Shown here: one piece after another, positions 38,961 to 52,403 of the stretch | How positions within the stretch are numbered: position 1 is the first letter of the stretch | Layout of the letters: each line of letters starts with the position of its first letter | Origin: Salminus brasiliensis | Lineage: Eukaryota > Chordata > Actinopteri > Characiformes > Bryconidae | Direction of reading: 5' to 3' | Length of the DNA: 64,000 nucleotides | Assembly (NCBI RefSeq): GCF_030463535.1 | Contig: NC_132883.1 | Location: forward strand, 33,149,873 to 33,213,872 | The notes under the pieces: generated by a model | Database searches by the model: none | The model's input: only the letters and a program-made list of their open reading frames with translations | Told to the model about the DNA's origin: nothing | Program-made: the position numbers and the translations under genes

Positions 38961-39814
38961 GGGTAAGGCAAAGATTGAGTTATTTGGCCACAATGACCAT
39001 TCAACTCCAAGGTACAAGTATGGTGGTGCAGCAACATGTTTTGGGGCTGTTTTGCTACTATATTATATAATATATATCCTATAAATTATCACATAAATGT
39101 AAAAACAATAATACAACATTGATTTTATTTTACAAAACCTGACAAGCCCAAACATGCAGATATTAAAACTGTCTTCAATATTAGACTTCGCTAATAAATG
39201 TTCACATATGTAATTAAGATTGTGTTTATCTATATATTTGACTAAAACAACAATGCAGAAATCCAGGCAGTTCTAAAGCCTTCACATACTTTTCCTTGCT
39301 ACGGAACATCCATTACACACGTGATGTTAAAGGTTAAACTGTACATTAGTTTTTATTTGTTTAACTATTACATTTCTATTTATTCTATTACATGATTTTG
39401 TTTATCATCATCAATATGCCCTTGTTAGGGTTCCTTACCAAAGCATAGAGAAGGAAAAGACTGACATTCAATCTCTTAACAGAAAGACTTGTTTTCAGAA
39501 ATGCCAGCTGTCTATTGTACTGGGAGGCCCAAGTTAAACATTCCTACTGTGTGTAAACTCAAATGACAGACTAAAATAATACCCAGCTCACTGGGACACT
39601 GGGAAAAGATGAAGGGCCTGTATTACAAAACAACTTTTCCTCTACTAGGATTGATGGGAAAATCTTCCAACCCTCACTTCTCTTCTATACGTCCACAATG
39701 AGTTTTTACATTTCTACTGTTTGTAATGCTCTACTAGGTATATATATTGTAGGTGTGGGGCTTATTATTATATTGGTGGTATGCAGAATAATAAAGCTTC
39801 CAAAAACATTTATG

Positions 39815-40326
39815 TTCTGTAAAAAGGTCACTTTAATGCTTCTTTTGGAGTAGGAAAATTTAACCATAGATATGATATCCTTGAGGGTTACTATTAGTGT
39901 TCTATTTACAGGATAATGTTCGGGTAGGAGATCTGAGCCATAGGTATAATGTTTCCTATATAATTAGAAATAGTATATAGAGGATAGGACTGTACTCTGA
40001 GTAGGGATACTGTGGGTTTGATTTGAATGATGCTTTAGCATTGGTGTTATATATGCAGGGTAACTAACCAAAAACAGATTGATTAGAAGGTTAACACTGG
40101 CATTTAGCACAAAGGGTAATGTTGTTCTTTGGACATATTTTGGACTCCAGATATAGGCATATATCTTCCAAAAAGCTAGTGTTCTTTGTACAAGGTAATG
40201 CTGCTCCTGGGGCGGGAAAACAGAACCATAATATTAATATTGTACAAGGTTACCATTAGCGTACACATGGTAATGCTGTTTTTTGGACGGGAGAATTAAG
40301 CAATAGCAAATAGTGTTTCTGTAAGG
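39815..40326. repeat. Degenerate minisatellite-like array
   Basis: At least five diverged units recur at roughly 39817, 39910, 40107, 40190 and 40264. Each carries a version of GGTAATGCTGTT, then TTGGACGGGAGAA, then AACCATAG-like sequence, then TAGTGTT and an ACAAGG or CACA junction. Spacing is irregular, about 65-200 bases. No protein frame fits. It could be an old tandem array or the interior of an unrecognised transposon. Confidence 0.55.
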
Positions 40327-40720
40327 CTATGTCGCACGTTCGGTCAAGGGTCGTGGCCACAGCGACTCGGTAGTCGGCTAAGCACAGAGACCAGACACAA
40401 GTTGAAGAACCTTTTTTTGGCACAACCTGTCACCAAACAGTGCTACCAACTTAGACTTAGAACTCGAAAAACTTGGTGTGGAACTTTGGGCGGCATCAAC
40501 GGATGAAACCTGAAGCCGTTGCTGTGTACTCTGCTGAGACCAAACATGAGTTGAAAGAGAAACAGGATCTGGGGTGGAGGCGTGAATTTTCGTCGGGAGA
40601 AGGTGAGGGAAGAGGATCGTTTATAGAGCGAGTGGTAATAAAGAGGAATTTAGGCGTGGTCCCTTTTTCAAACTTTATTTATTTTATATCTCCATGAAAT
40701 AAAGCCTATGCGGACGCAAC
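40327..40720 (+). other. CpG-richer stretch, unidentified
   Basis: Sequence with many CG dinucleotides (around 40330-40380 and 40490-40640), a purine-rich segment, and an AATAAA near 40698. A 74-codon plus frame at 40473-40697 has no recognised motif. It may be the end of a retroelement joined to the degenerate array, or an unannotated non-coding exon. Confidence 0.3.
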
Positions 40721-41799
40721 TGGTGTTGGTTTACTATGAGCTATCATTGCCATGTCTGTTGCTCTGATTTCTTTTAAATATTTACAAAGAAATGGAAGGG
40801 CATTGTGGGAAACACGGTGCCTGTAGTGGCGTGTCATGTAGTTCCGCTTAGCAATCCAGGACAAAATTGGCTTTTTACTGCCGTGAATTTAGTGGGGCAC
40901 GGGCCCCAGTGAATTGAGCATACTTGGTTCTAATACGTGTTCTAAGGATAGTAAAACATGAATATCACTATGGCAAGATATGCAGTGCATGACTCCCAAA
41001 ACCATTTCAATCTTAATCATAGATTCCACTCACTCAGTATTTTTATGCCAGTAACGTCACTGGACCGCAGTGGAACATGGGTAATTGCCTTCACAAAAGT
41101 GTGTTCTGATGCGAGCTTGTGAGAGGGGCGCGTCACATGCTCATAGGGGGCGCTGGCGAGCACCCGTATACGGGAAATGTAAAGAAATTGGACACCATAA
41201 AGGCTTTTACACCTAGTGGACATGCGCAAACAAAAAGCCACCAGTTTGCTTTTAAAAACAAACCTGTAGTTATTAACGATTATGTAGTATATGTAGCCAA
41301 GTGCACAAATGTCGTAAATAATATTTGATCATACAGTACATAAAGTACTTAGATACATGAGGTTTTAAAGCTCTCTAAGAACGCAACTTCTGACAGCCTG
41401 GAAACCTGTTAGTGTGAAAAGGCTGGAAAAGTTAGTGTGATTTGTGAAGGTTAGCAATATAGTTTAATGAAAGAATGGCACCTATATTTTCACCCCAACA
41501 TTGTCCTTATTTTGACCCTATAGGCAAGGGGAGTATGTTTATGTTTAGCTCTCTGTGTCACTCACTCTGTCTCTCTGTCTCTCGCGCTCTTTTTTCTCTT
41601 GCGGTCACTCGCTTGCAAAACTATTGAAACATCATCAAGCCACTAAATTGGTCTGTTTTGTTTATTTCTGTTTACACTGCTCGTGATAACTCTGCCTGCA
41701 TTTTATTGGAGATACATTTTACACGTAGTATGTAAAAATCTGTCTAACATTATCACTACCTATGGATAGCTGTTGGCCGCGAAAAAATAATGTTGCATG

Positions 41800-42071
41800 A
41801 TAACGTAATTATGACCGTTCAAACAAGCGCGGAGACCCAGGAGAGCGTTGGGGATCTCTCCGTTTCTGCACGTCACGGCTGTCACTGAACCAGTTACTCT
41901 GCTTTAATTATGTTTTTTCTTCGTGGCGTTGAACGAGATGCCTGTTTTACTAAGCTGTTAATCACACCTCAGTGGCATCATAGATTTTGCTTAGGGAAAC
42001 AACAGTGTGGCATCAGACGGCGACCGGTTGCGCAGGAGGTTGCGCAAAAAAAAAGGAGCTGCAGGGGACGA
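41800..42071 (+). promoter_or_regulatory. Candidate promoter and non-coding first exon of the GT92 gene
   Basis: CpG-containing sequence that ends in a full-consensus donor (A then GTAAGT at 42072). The coding exon of the GT92 gene begins after an acceptor at 43930, so an upstream untranslated exon must exist; this is the best-looking donor upstream. CpG-rich patches at 41.05-41.17 kb could also belong to the promoter. The link is inferred. Confidence 0.35.
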
Positions 42072-42765
42072 GTAAGTTACTAATAACTAAAAATAACCAT
42101 GTTTTTACTAAATATTTAAGTTTAGGTGTTTTGTTTACATTTAAGAACATATTTAATTTACAGAGAGACCTTTAATGTACTCACAGCAGAAATGACGAAC
42201 TCTAGGTTTTTCAGTAGCAGCTATAATACATGTGCATCTACTAATTGTATACAGCACAGGAATACATTGTTTATACAAATTACATATATTAGTAGTCAAC
42301 AGTGGTTGCTAAGTTACAGAAATTTACCGCAGTACTTTCTCAAATAGAGAAGGCTCCTAATCATAATCTATATTTAATATCTTCTTTAGTGCAAAACACT
42401 AAACTTAAAAGGAATAATTTTTTTAAAAATCCAGCGGTTTCACATTATATTCTATATTGTAACTGTTTAATGCAAAATGTGTTGTCCTTAACATGGGACA
42501 TTTGTTTAGTAAGAGTGTTTATAATTGTGATTTAGATAACAATTAGACATTTATTAGTAATCATCATATTACAGAAAAGGCTTACTTGACGCCATCTGTT
42601 AATAGGTGACTATTGGAAGAGTGATGCAAATAGGTTTCAGCTTGAGCTTAGTGAAACAAGGAAGTACAGAGACACTTTTGTTTGCCATTTCCAGTTTAAA
42701 TTCAATACGTCAGCTTTTTAAGCATGACCAACTACATAGGTTAAAAAAAAAAGATAGGTAGATGG

Positions 42766-43033
42766 GCTCACTTTATATAGGGCACATTGCAAATGCTTTA
42801 ATTTACATTCCATTAAATATCTTAAATACTGTTTAATTTCATCCAACCCTTAACCTGGTTATAATCCTAACCTTAGTTTTATCCTCATGGAAAATCTCAA
42901 CCCAACTCTTACCCTGGTCCTAAAACAACCCCTTAAACACCCTTGAGAGTTTATCTAGATAGCTTGTTAACAATTTAAAAACATGTGGATCTGTAGATAG
43001 AGGGTTACAGTTTGCTGTCCAAATAAAGCGAGA
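42766..43033. mobile_element. Possible hAT-like MITE
   Basis: The left end GCTCACTTTATATAGGG and the right end CCAAATAAAGCGAG are weak inverted complements. The interior has TAACCT/CCTAACC-rich sequence typical of such elements. It lies in the proposed 5' intron of the GT92 gene. Confidence 0.4.
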
Positions 43034-43361
43034 GATTTAGGTAAAGTATCAATTGAACCACAGTCATGTAAAGTGAGGCAGGAAGGTAATTAAACATATA
43101 TACAGAGACACACTAGCTACATGGTCCAGCTAGTGTGGACAGTGACCTCTACAGTTCTGTAAAAATAAAGAATTAAGTGGAAGTAGGTATCCATAAAAGA
43201 AATACATTGCAAAAACATTTGATATACATTTCAAAGTAAGTACCAAAGAAATTAATTATATTTGCTACTTTAGCAAATATATTTTTTATATTAAAAAAAA
43301 AACAAATTAATTCATTTAAAAACAAAACACCACGCAATGAGCAAGACGAGATACTAGGAAA

Positions 43362-43386
43362 CTGCCATGCCTGGCAGGCATGGCAG
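43362..43386. repeat. Perfect short hairpin
   Basis: 12-base arms around a single central base (left arm CTGCCATGCCTG). It lies in an otherwise unremarkable intronic stretch whose 137-codon minus frame has no recognised family. Confidence 0.7.
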
Positions 43387-43930
43387 TGAAAACAGACAGG
43401 GAAACACGATGCAAGACTTCCGTGAAAACAGGGTAACAACTGAAACAACTGAACAGAATACAAACAGGGGAGCAGCAATCTAAGGAACACAATTAGAAAG
43501 AAAAAGTGTAATGTGGTAACACAAACTAGGCAAAACACACCTGGGACTGGGAGAAAGCCGAGTGAGATGCAGGGGATAACATACAAAACTAGATTTGCAT
43601 TTCCTGAAGGAACTACAACCGTGCTTGAAATGTTGCAATACCTATATATACCTGTACCTATATACAGTCACATAGATTCAGTAAGATTACTAATACTAGA
43701 CCGCTACAATTGTAGTTATTGGCACACATTGACACTCATTTTAAAATTCCAAAAATTGGCTTCAGATCTTCAGATCTCAAGACATATATTATATTCACAT
43801 ATGTAATTTCTCATTTACGTTAACTCATTTACATTTAGTGATAGTTCCCCCCAAATAACAATGTTTAAAAAAACGGATATGATTACCTTAAATGCAACTT
43901 GCAATAACAATGTATCTGCTGTTTCTACAG

Positions 43931-45260
43931 GTATCCAGCAAGGCTGAAGATGAAAGGGGAAGGTGTAAAGCTGTTTGTTTTGCTTTCCATATTTGCGGTC
44001 CTTGGTGTCCTCTTGGTAATATATTGTCGTGAAGACGATTTAACAGGAACACTGTATGCTATTTACCATGATTTTGAAAAAAAGGAAACTCTGAATTCCA
44101 TAACTCATATTAAACACTCAAAACATTTCATGACATCTGCATTCCTTGATCACAGATTCAATAAGACCATTCGAGTTATCAGCATAATCAGAAGAGACAG
44201 TCTGCAGCCACTTTTTTGCATCTATCCTAACAACAATTCCTACCAGGTTGTTAACGCTCAAGTGGAAATACACAGGGATCATTTTGGCTTCCCGTTTGGA
44301 GCTTCAGATGTGCTGTGTAGAGGGCCAAGCACACATAATGCAATCCATGTAGCTGTTTCAGCAAATCCAAACATCTCAGACATTCACAAGATTGATTTTG
44401 TGCCAGTACAGAACCGAGTGGAGACAGAAACATTTCAGTTCAACTTCACTATCTGTATCTCCAACCTTTTTGGAAAGTACAACAACGTTCTGCAGTTTGC
44501 CCAAACCATGGAGATGTACAAGCTTCTGGGTGTGCAACATGTAGTGATCTACAACACTAGCTGTGGTCCCAACCTGGAGAAACTCTTACAACACTACAAG
44601 AAGGAAGGAATTTTGGAGATTGTTTCATGGCCTGTCGACCAGTTTCTTAACCCTTCTGCAGGGTGGAACTCACAAAAAAATCCAGGGGAGCTCCAGTACT
44701 ATGGCCAGTTGGTAACACTGAATGAGTGTGTTTATAGACACATGTATCAGTCCAGATATGTTCTCCTAAATGACATTGATGAGATCATCATGCCTTATAA
44801 GCATGCTAACCTTCCATTACTGATGGAGAGTCTCCAACAGGAGCACAAAAACAGGGGAGTGTTTCTTATTGAAAACCCCATTTTTCCCAAGACACAGTTT
44901 GAGGAGAGTCGTAAGTTCAGAAGGCCAGAATGGAAAAATATACCTGGCGTCAATATTATGGAACATATTTACAGAGAACCAAGTAGAACAAATATCTACA
45001 ACCCAACAAAGATGATTGTCAACCCCAGGTATGTGCTGCAAACATCAGTGCATTCCACGCTCAACCACTTGGGAGAAATCTATAGGGTCCCTTTCAAAGT
45101 ATGTCACATTGTTCATGTGCGAGTACCTCTACAGAAACATCTTTCCAAAGAGCAGCTACACATTGACACCCGGGTGTGGGACTTTCAGAAAGAACTGGTA
45201 CCAAATGTTGATAAAGCCCTGCATTCAGCAGGTTTGATTAAACTTCCTAGATTTATTTGA
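43931..45260 (+). CDS. GT92-family (DUF23) glycosyltransferase, 436 aa, intronless coding sequence
   Basis: Coding starts at the ATG at 43950 and ends at TGA 45258-45260. GT92 enzymes are Golgi type II membrane glycosyltransferases; the best-known member, C. elegans GALT-1, adds galactose to fucose on N-glycans. The protein shows a short basic cytosolic tail, a membrane anchor at about residues 8-25, a stem, and a catalytic region from about residue 165. The DxD metal-binding motif is seen as LLNDIDE (D275 and D277). Potential N-glycosylation sites are at N71, N95, N141, N165 and N202. Length is normal for the family and no breaks are seen. A TTTCTACAG acceptor at 43930 gives a 19-base 5' UTR in this exon, so at least one upstream non-coding exon is expected. 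Fish carry several such genes; the acceptor sugar is not predictable here. Confidence 0.93.
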
Positions 45261-45808
45261 GTCAGCTGCAGGATTATATACCTGCATGTGCAATTAAGCA
45301 CTCATTCCTAATCAAGCATTTCATTAGTTATATGCTATATGTTTCAGTTAGATATATGTATGTTTTTGTTATAATTTGAAAGAATTTGGGTTTGAAATGA
45401 AAATGAGATGATAGTTTTTAGCTTTTATTTTGTGATATTTACAGTTGGATATGTTAAATAAGTGGCACCCTTTGTATCAGAACACCCAACGTTTAGATTA
45501 GCAAATGTATTGGAACAGTCCTGATGTAAAGTAAATAACACTTAACATTTGGTTGAGTATCTAGTGTTTGCAATAACTCTATCAAGGTGATCCACTGATA
45601 TTACCAAATTGTTCTGGAGCTCCCAAGATTTATTACAGCTTCTTTCAGTTGTTGACTGTTGGCGGTGTTCTTTTAGTCTCATCTTCAGTAGGTCAAAATA
45701 TGTTTAATTGTGTTAAAGTCTGGCGATTGCTTTAGCCAGTAATAAAATTTATATTGCCATTGTGTTTTGTCTCATTGTCTTGCTGCATGATGACGTTCCT
45801 CACAATAA
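45261..45808 (+). other. GT92 3' flank with Tc1-like fragment
   Basis: The first ~150 bases are probable 3' UTR. From about 45440 the sequence resembles the minus strand of a Tc1-like element (phrase TCATTGTCTTGCTGCATGAT near 45772), a type widespread in fish. Candidate AATAAA signals fall inside or just after the relic (45742 and 45803), so the transposon may supply the poly(A) site. Confidence 0.5.
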
Positions 45809-46177
45809 ATCAAATAAATCTTACATGAGTAACTTCTTTGTTCTGAACACTGGTGTTCCACATGGATGCATCTTATCACCCTTTCTATTCTCCATATACA
45901 CAAATGAGACCAAATATAACAGTAAATACATATCATAAAATTTGCTTACGTTATAGCCCTTGTTACCAGCCCCTCCTACTCTCACACTCGCATCTACCAT
46001 CCAGCCACTTGCCTAGCCATCTTGATTTTAATGTTATTAAGACCAAGGATCTATGCAATGGAGGGAGGATGGTATGCAGCATTTAAACCAATTACCCTGA
46101 AAAGGCAAGAAGCTGATCCTTTAAAAAGACTCAATTTAGCAAATGAATATGAATTACTTCTATAGAAGTAAAGAAAA

Positions 46178-46227
46178 ATATATTTGCTGGTGTTAAAAAA
46201 TTTGAGTTTTAACACCAGCAAATATAT
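46178..46227. repeat. Perfect 21-bp-arm hairpin
   Basis: Arms 46178-46198 and 46207-46227 are exact reverse complements around an 8-base loop. Probably a minimal foldback transposon remnant. Confidence 0.8.
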
Positions 46228-47210
46228 ATTGATCATAGTTACAATTTACTTATTGAGTGTTCATAGTTTTAACATGGTAAAAACAAGGGTGACCACTATT
46301 ACTAATGTTAATGTTGCACTTAAGCTATTGCATAAGTAAAATAAGTTTTGTTACTACTATTTTGTTCAATATATTTGCTGTTCCAGAGAATACTGACATG
46401 TTTTAATGTTTGATTAATGTCACTCATTTTAATAGCATGAATTGATCCAAGTTCAAATAAATCATCTATGTATTATGTATAACAATATTCATAGCTAGCT
46501 TGTAGAGCGTGGGACGTGTCTGGGATAGTTGTGTAAGGAGTAATAAGGTATACATTAAGCATCACTGGTAAGATATTATACATTTCTGTAATACTCCCTT
46601 TAAGTTTCGCCTTTTCTGCAATGAAAAACAATACTGACATATGATTTGTACAGATATCCACTTGGACTCTTCCCTACTGTGTGCAATGTCGCTGGTGTTT
46701 CCCTGTGTCACTGGCATTACTGTGTTTTTTCTGTTACATCAAATAAAATGTCATAATGAAGTTTTTATTAAGATTTGAAAAAATGTTTTTACACTAAATG
46801 TTTTTATTTTTACATTAAAAATAAACTATAACTTTAACTATGTGTGATGAAGACAGTATTTCATAAAAGCAAAGTAACACCAGTGAGTGATTGTACATGC
46901 ACAATGTACATGTACATGCATGTTTAAATAAATTCCCTATGTAATGTAACAACGTGGTCTAAGGTCAAATATCAGACAGAAATATTTTTTAATTTATTTT
47001 AAAACATCTTGGACTTTTAGTGCACATTTCTGTAGAATGACTGGCGAAAACTAACTTGTGGTATGGATGAAGTGGGACAGGTGCATCTGTAAAGTTCAAA
47101 AGGTTCAACATCAAACTGTTACGGTGGGTAAACGAGTCAGAAGCTCGTGGATGTAAAGTAATGGGGGAAAAGGAGATTGAGAGTGTCTGAGGACCAAGAC
47201 AATCGAAGAT

Positions 47211-47690
47211 TTAAATTAAATTTTGCTGTTTTACTGAGGGCCAGAAAGCAGCGGCCCGATCCAACGCTTTTCCCGTCAGACGCGAAATAAATAAGGGAAT
47301 TCGAGCACTCTCAGAACTAGGGGGAGAATTGGTGAAAAGGACAGAGCAAGGCAACAAAAAGCCCTCACAAAGATCAGGGCATCCATCACATTTCTGTATT
47401 TTGCCCACCGAAAACGTACCCTTAGCCCGAGCGGGTAAAACAGGGCCAACTGGGGAACTAGCGACAGGCGGACAAGGGCTTAATCTTACTAATTGCGTCG
47501 AAATCTCTTTTAGATCAGCAGAGATCTGAGCATGTTCTCGTTGCTGTTCCCCTTACTGCAGACTCAAAGCACCCACAGATTCAGTCAAAGATTTAAATAG
47601 CTGGTTGTGCTGACCTAACAGCTGTCCTTTACTACTTACAGCCGCATGAAGCTCCTTATAATCCGCCGTCTGGATAATGGCGAAGTGTTC
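47211..47690 (-). pseudogene. gag-like fragment of a Ty3/gypsy element
   Basis: The minus-strand translation shows SSKGQLLGQHNQLFKSL near the start, later CEGFLLPCSVLF and then RIPLFISRLTGKALDRAAAF, the pattern of gypsy gag (a coiled N-terminal part, then the CRxFLLQC and LLTGRALEWA motifs). At least one frame change or stop separates the parts, and no zinc knuckle or pol follows. It is non-functional. Confidence 0.75.
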
Positions 47691-47897
47691 TGTTATGGTG
47701 GGTAAACGAGTCAGACGTTTGCGGATATAAAGTAACGGAAATACTTTAATAACAATACACCAAGGTTAGATAGACAGATCTAACAGGACAAATGACGAAC
47801 AGACCGAATCGTAAGTCGAAATACAATCCTGAGTAAAAAAAAAAAAAAGTAGACATCACCAGAGACTGCCAGTGTAGGGGGGTACTGGGTCATCACA
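47691..47897 (-). repeat. 5' LTR of the gypsy remnant
   Basis: About 207 bases, starting TGTGATGACCC and ending CACCATAACA on the minus strand, so it has TG...CA ends. An A-run at 47828-47841 (plus strand) interrupts it. The left boundary is supported by the matching end at 47117. Confidence 0.65.
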
Positions 47898-48819
47898 CAA
47901 CCCCAAAACTGTGCCTATTAAGATAAAAGCTGTAGCAATGTAATTGCATTGAATTTGCATATAAATTCTGAAATTACAGAAAGCAAAGGTGACCCAAAGT
48001 TGATTGCAATATACTTTTTTAATTGTTCCTTGAGGACTTTGAGGATTCCAATGTTATTGGAATAGTCGCTATAGGTATCTTTAAGGTTGCATAAGCCCTT
48101 TTACAGCCAAGACAGTGAAGAAAGAGAGAGGCAATTTAGTAACTGAACCCAAAACAATGCTTTTTATTTGAGCAAAGGTGCACAGATCACAGCTTGGTGA
48201 AATATTGCACTGATGGACAATGGTATATTAATAATTAACCAAGGGTACAGTAACTTGCTGTAATGTTTATTGCACGTAAACATCCTTATAATTCCACCAC
48301 TTGCAAACATCTGCCAGCTACTTTATAAGTTTAAGTAGGTAGGCTACACAAGTGGTTCATGTTATTATTGAAAGGTGTAGTAGTCAAGATTCTTTCAGCA
48401 CAATTTTAATACATAGTCATGACAGATCAGTAGATACTGAAAAATGTGCCATGGCTGGATTGTCCCACTTAAGTGCATCTGGTGGAGGCGTATTGTTTAA
48501 AAACAGTTGTTCCAATTAATACACATCTTATGAGAAGACCAGTCAACTAAAATGTAAACATTTACTTCATGTTGGACTGTTTATGTGTATAAGGGTAGTT
48601 GTGAAGTGACCTGATTAAACAAGTAGTAAGCTTACCCACTACACCTTTAATCTGCAGCTAAATCCATAATCTATCTGTTTTTCATTTACTTAATTAAAAT
48701 GTCCTTTACAAGTAATCACAAGTGAGAGTTAATGTTGCTTTAGAAACTTGAACAGACAGCTAGCTAGCTATGCAGCTACATTAAATCATCATTCATCCTG
48801 TCTCTTGACAAGGAACGTT

Positions 48820-48975
48820 GGGGATGCTGGACTGCAGTCCTGGAGAGCTGATATTCCTCACAGTTGGGTGGTTCTCATACCACCCCAAATAAACTGAGAA
48901 ATTAACTGATGAGTTGATTCAGGTTCCTTTACATATCAGAATCACCAAACTGTCCAGGACTCCAGGACAGTTGAA
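48820..48975. mobile_element. Possible diverged palindromic MITE
   Basis: The left part has GCAGTCCTGGAGAGCTGA and the right part ACTGTCCAGGACTCCAGGA, loosely inverted and related to the element at 61485. Low similarity. Confidence 0.4.
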
Positions 48976-49001
48976 AAACCTTCAATTAAAACCTATATGT
49001 A

Positions 49002-49002
49002 A

Positions 49003-49037
<35 letters not shown>
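49002..49037. repeat. (AAT)n microsatellite
   Basis: About 36 bases of AAT/ATA repeat. Confidence 0.95.
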
Positions 49038-49039
<2 letters not shown>

Positions 49040-49599
49040 CTAAAACATATATAAAGACTTTTTATGCAGTCGAGAAAATTGGCAGCATCCTATCTTATGG
49101 CTGTACTTTTACCATTACTGTTATCCCATAGGATATCTGTCCTCCCACCATGCCTGGCAAATACCCAATTTTACCCAATGTTATTTTTTCCATTATATTT
49201 TTCTGTTTGCTCCAACCATAAAAACACAGTCTTGCACTTGACATATTGGTACTCTAATGAAGACAAAATAACAAGATGAGTCTCCTGAAAATACCATTTG
49301 CTTTAGTAGGTCCTTAAAGTCTACAAAGTCTTTTCCATTACATTTTTGCACTTCCATTAAATTTCTGGACTGGATGGCAAATTTGAGCAATATAACTGCA
49401 AATCAAGGCTGTTGCCCACAAACCTCATATCTCCAAAACAGCAACTTTATAGGAAGAGGGGGAAAGGTTTTAATCAATTTGATCAAGATATTTGGACTAT
49501 TTCTATTGTTTTTTTCAGCATGAAATGTAACACAATGTAAATCGCAACGGCTAGATTTAAAGTATTGTACATGAAAGAAGTGAAAAACAGCAAAAATGG

Positions 49600-50200
49600 A
49601 GATACAAAGTTTTGTGCAACAGTTACGAAATATGTAATGCCAATGGTTGGTCTGACTGCAGGGCATACAGCGGTTTTGTGGCATTGGCAAATGTTTTAAT
49701 TCCCTACTACATCAGTATTGATGGCAGATATCACAGCTTGCAAACACATTTGGTAGCCAGGTGTTTTCATTTCACTTTTAGGAATTTTCACCTGGCAGAA
49801 TGCTTGTAGTTTTGTATTTATTAACTATATTGCAGGCTCAAAATGATTAAGATCTAGACCCAGGTTTTCCATGACACTGAGGATAGTGGACTGTGTGGAC
49901 CATTCCAATCCACTTTTTAAGGACTTTGAGGTATGTTTTGAATCATTGCCCTATTGTGGAAACCAGCCTTTTTCTGTATCGGTTTCTTTACTGTCACATT
50001 TGCTTCCAGAATCTTGTCCATCGACGTTTAATGTTTCCTGTGCTATTGGCTGCCATACAATCCTAAAGCATAATACACTCCATGCCTTTGGTGACTGTGG
50101 TCAAATGGTTATACTCTTTCCTCTTTCTACCTTTACAAAATGCCTCTGGCTTATCTAGATGTTACATAATTTGTGTTGAACATTGACTACTTGCAGATCC
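49600..50200 (-). mobile_element. Decayed Tc1-like element, minus orientation
   Basis: The phrases GGACTTTGAGGTATGTTTTG, CATTGCCCTATTGTGGAAACC and CTAAAGCATAATACACTCCATG follow the order seen in the reversed Tc1-type relic at 26.7-27.1 kb (there AAAGCATGATAAATCCACCC). No intact frame remains. Confidence 0.55.
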
Positions 50201-52109
<1,909 letters not shown>

Positions 52110-52332
52110 ATAATTTGGCATTAGATGCTTTAGCAGAATGAAGAGGAGGTGATTAATGTGGATTCACAAGGTTCAGTACTGTAGTGCCCTTACATATTCT
52201 GTTTTACTTCATTCTTTTCATGTTAAAAAAAATAAAATAAATCAAATCTCTACACAGTTCCAAACCATGTGAACTTAAGATTTAGTCTGTGGGAAGGCGA
52301 CCACTAGTGAAAATGTGTAGTTGGGGGCATTT

Positions 52333-52403
52333 AAAAAAAAAAAAAAAAAAAAAGAATTTCAGTGGTGTGGAGTGAGTTAAGGTTTTTTTTTTTTTTTTTT
52401 TTT
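52333..52403. repeat. A-run and T-run pair
   Basis: An A homopolymer at 52333-52353 and a T homopolymer at 52383-52403, 29 bases apart, form an imperfect inverted pair. Confidence 0.9.

Larger units (their letters stand above)
47117..47897 (-). mobile_element. Compact Ty3/gypsy-type LTR retrotransposon remnant
   Basis: On the minus strand the order is LTR (47897-47691), leader and gag-like sequence (47690-47211), then a fragment of the same LTR (about 47166-47117). The pol region is absent. The two LTR ends share TGTTA(C/T)GGTGGGTAAACGAG (plus-strand spelling). The remnant is more CpG-rich than its surroundings, suggesting a younger insertion. Confidence 0.75.

Noticed and set aside
43173..43586. 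137-codon minus-strand frame rich in Phe, Leu and Cys
   Set aside because: Hydrophobic only because the opposite strand is A-rich; no conserved motif, and it lies in the proposed GT92 5' intron.
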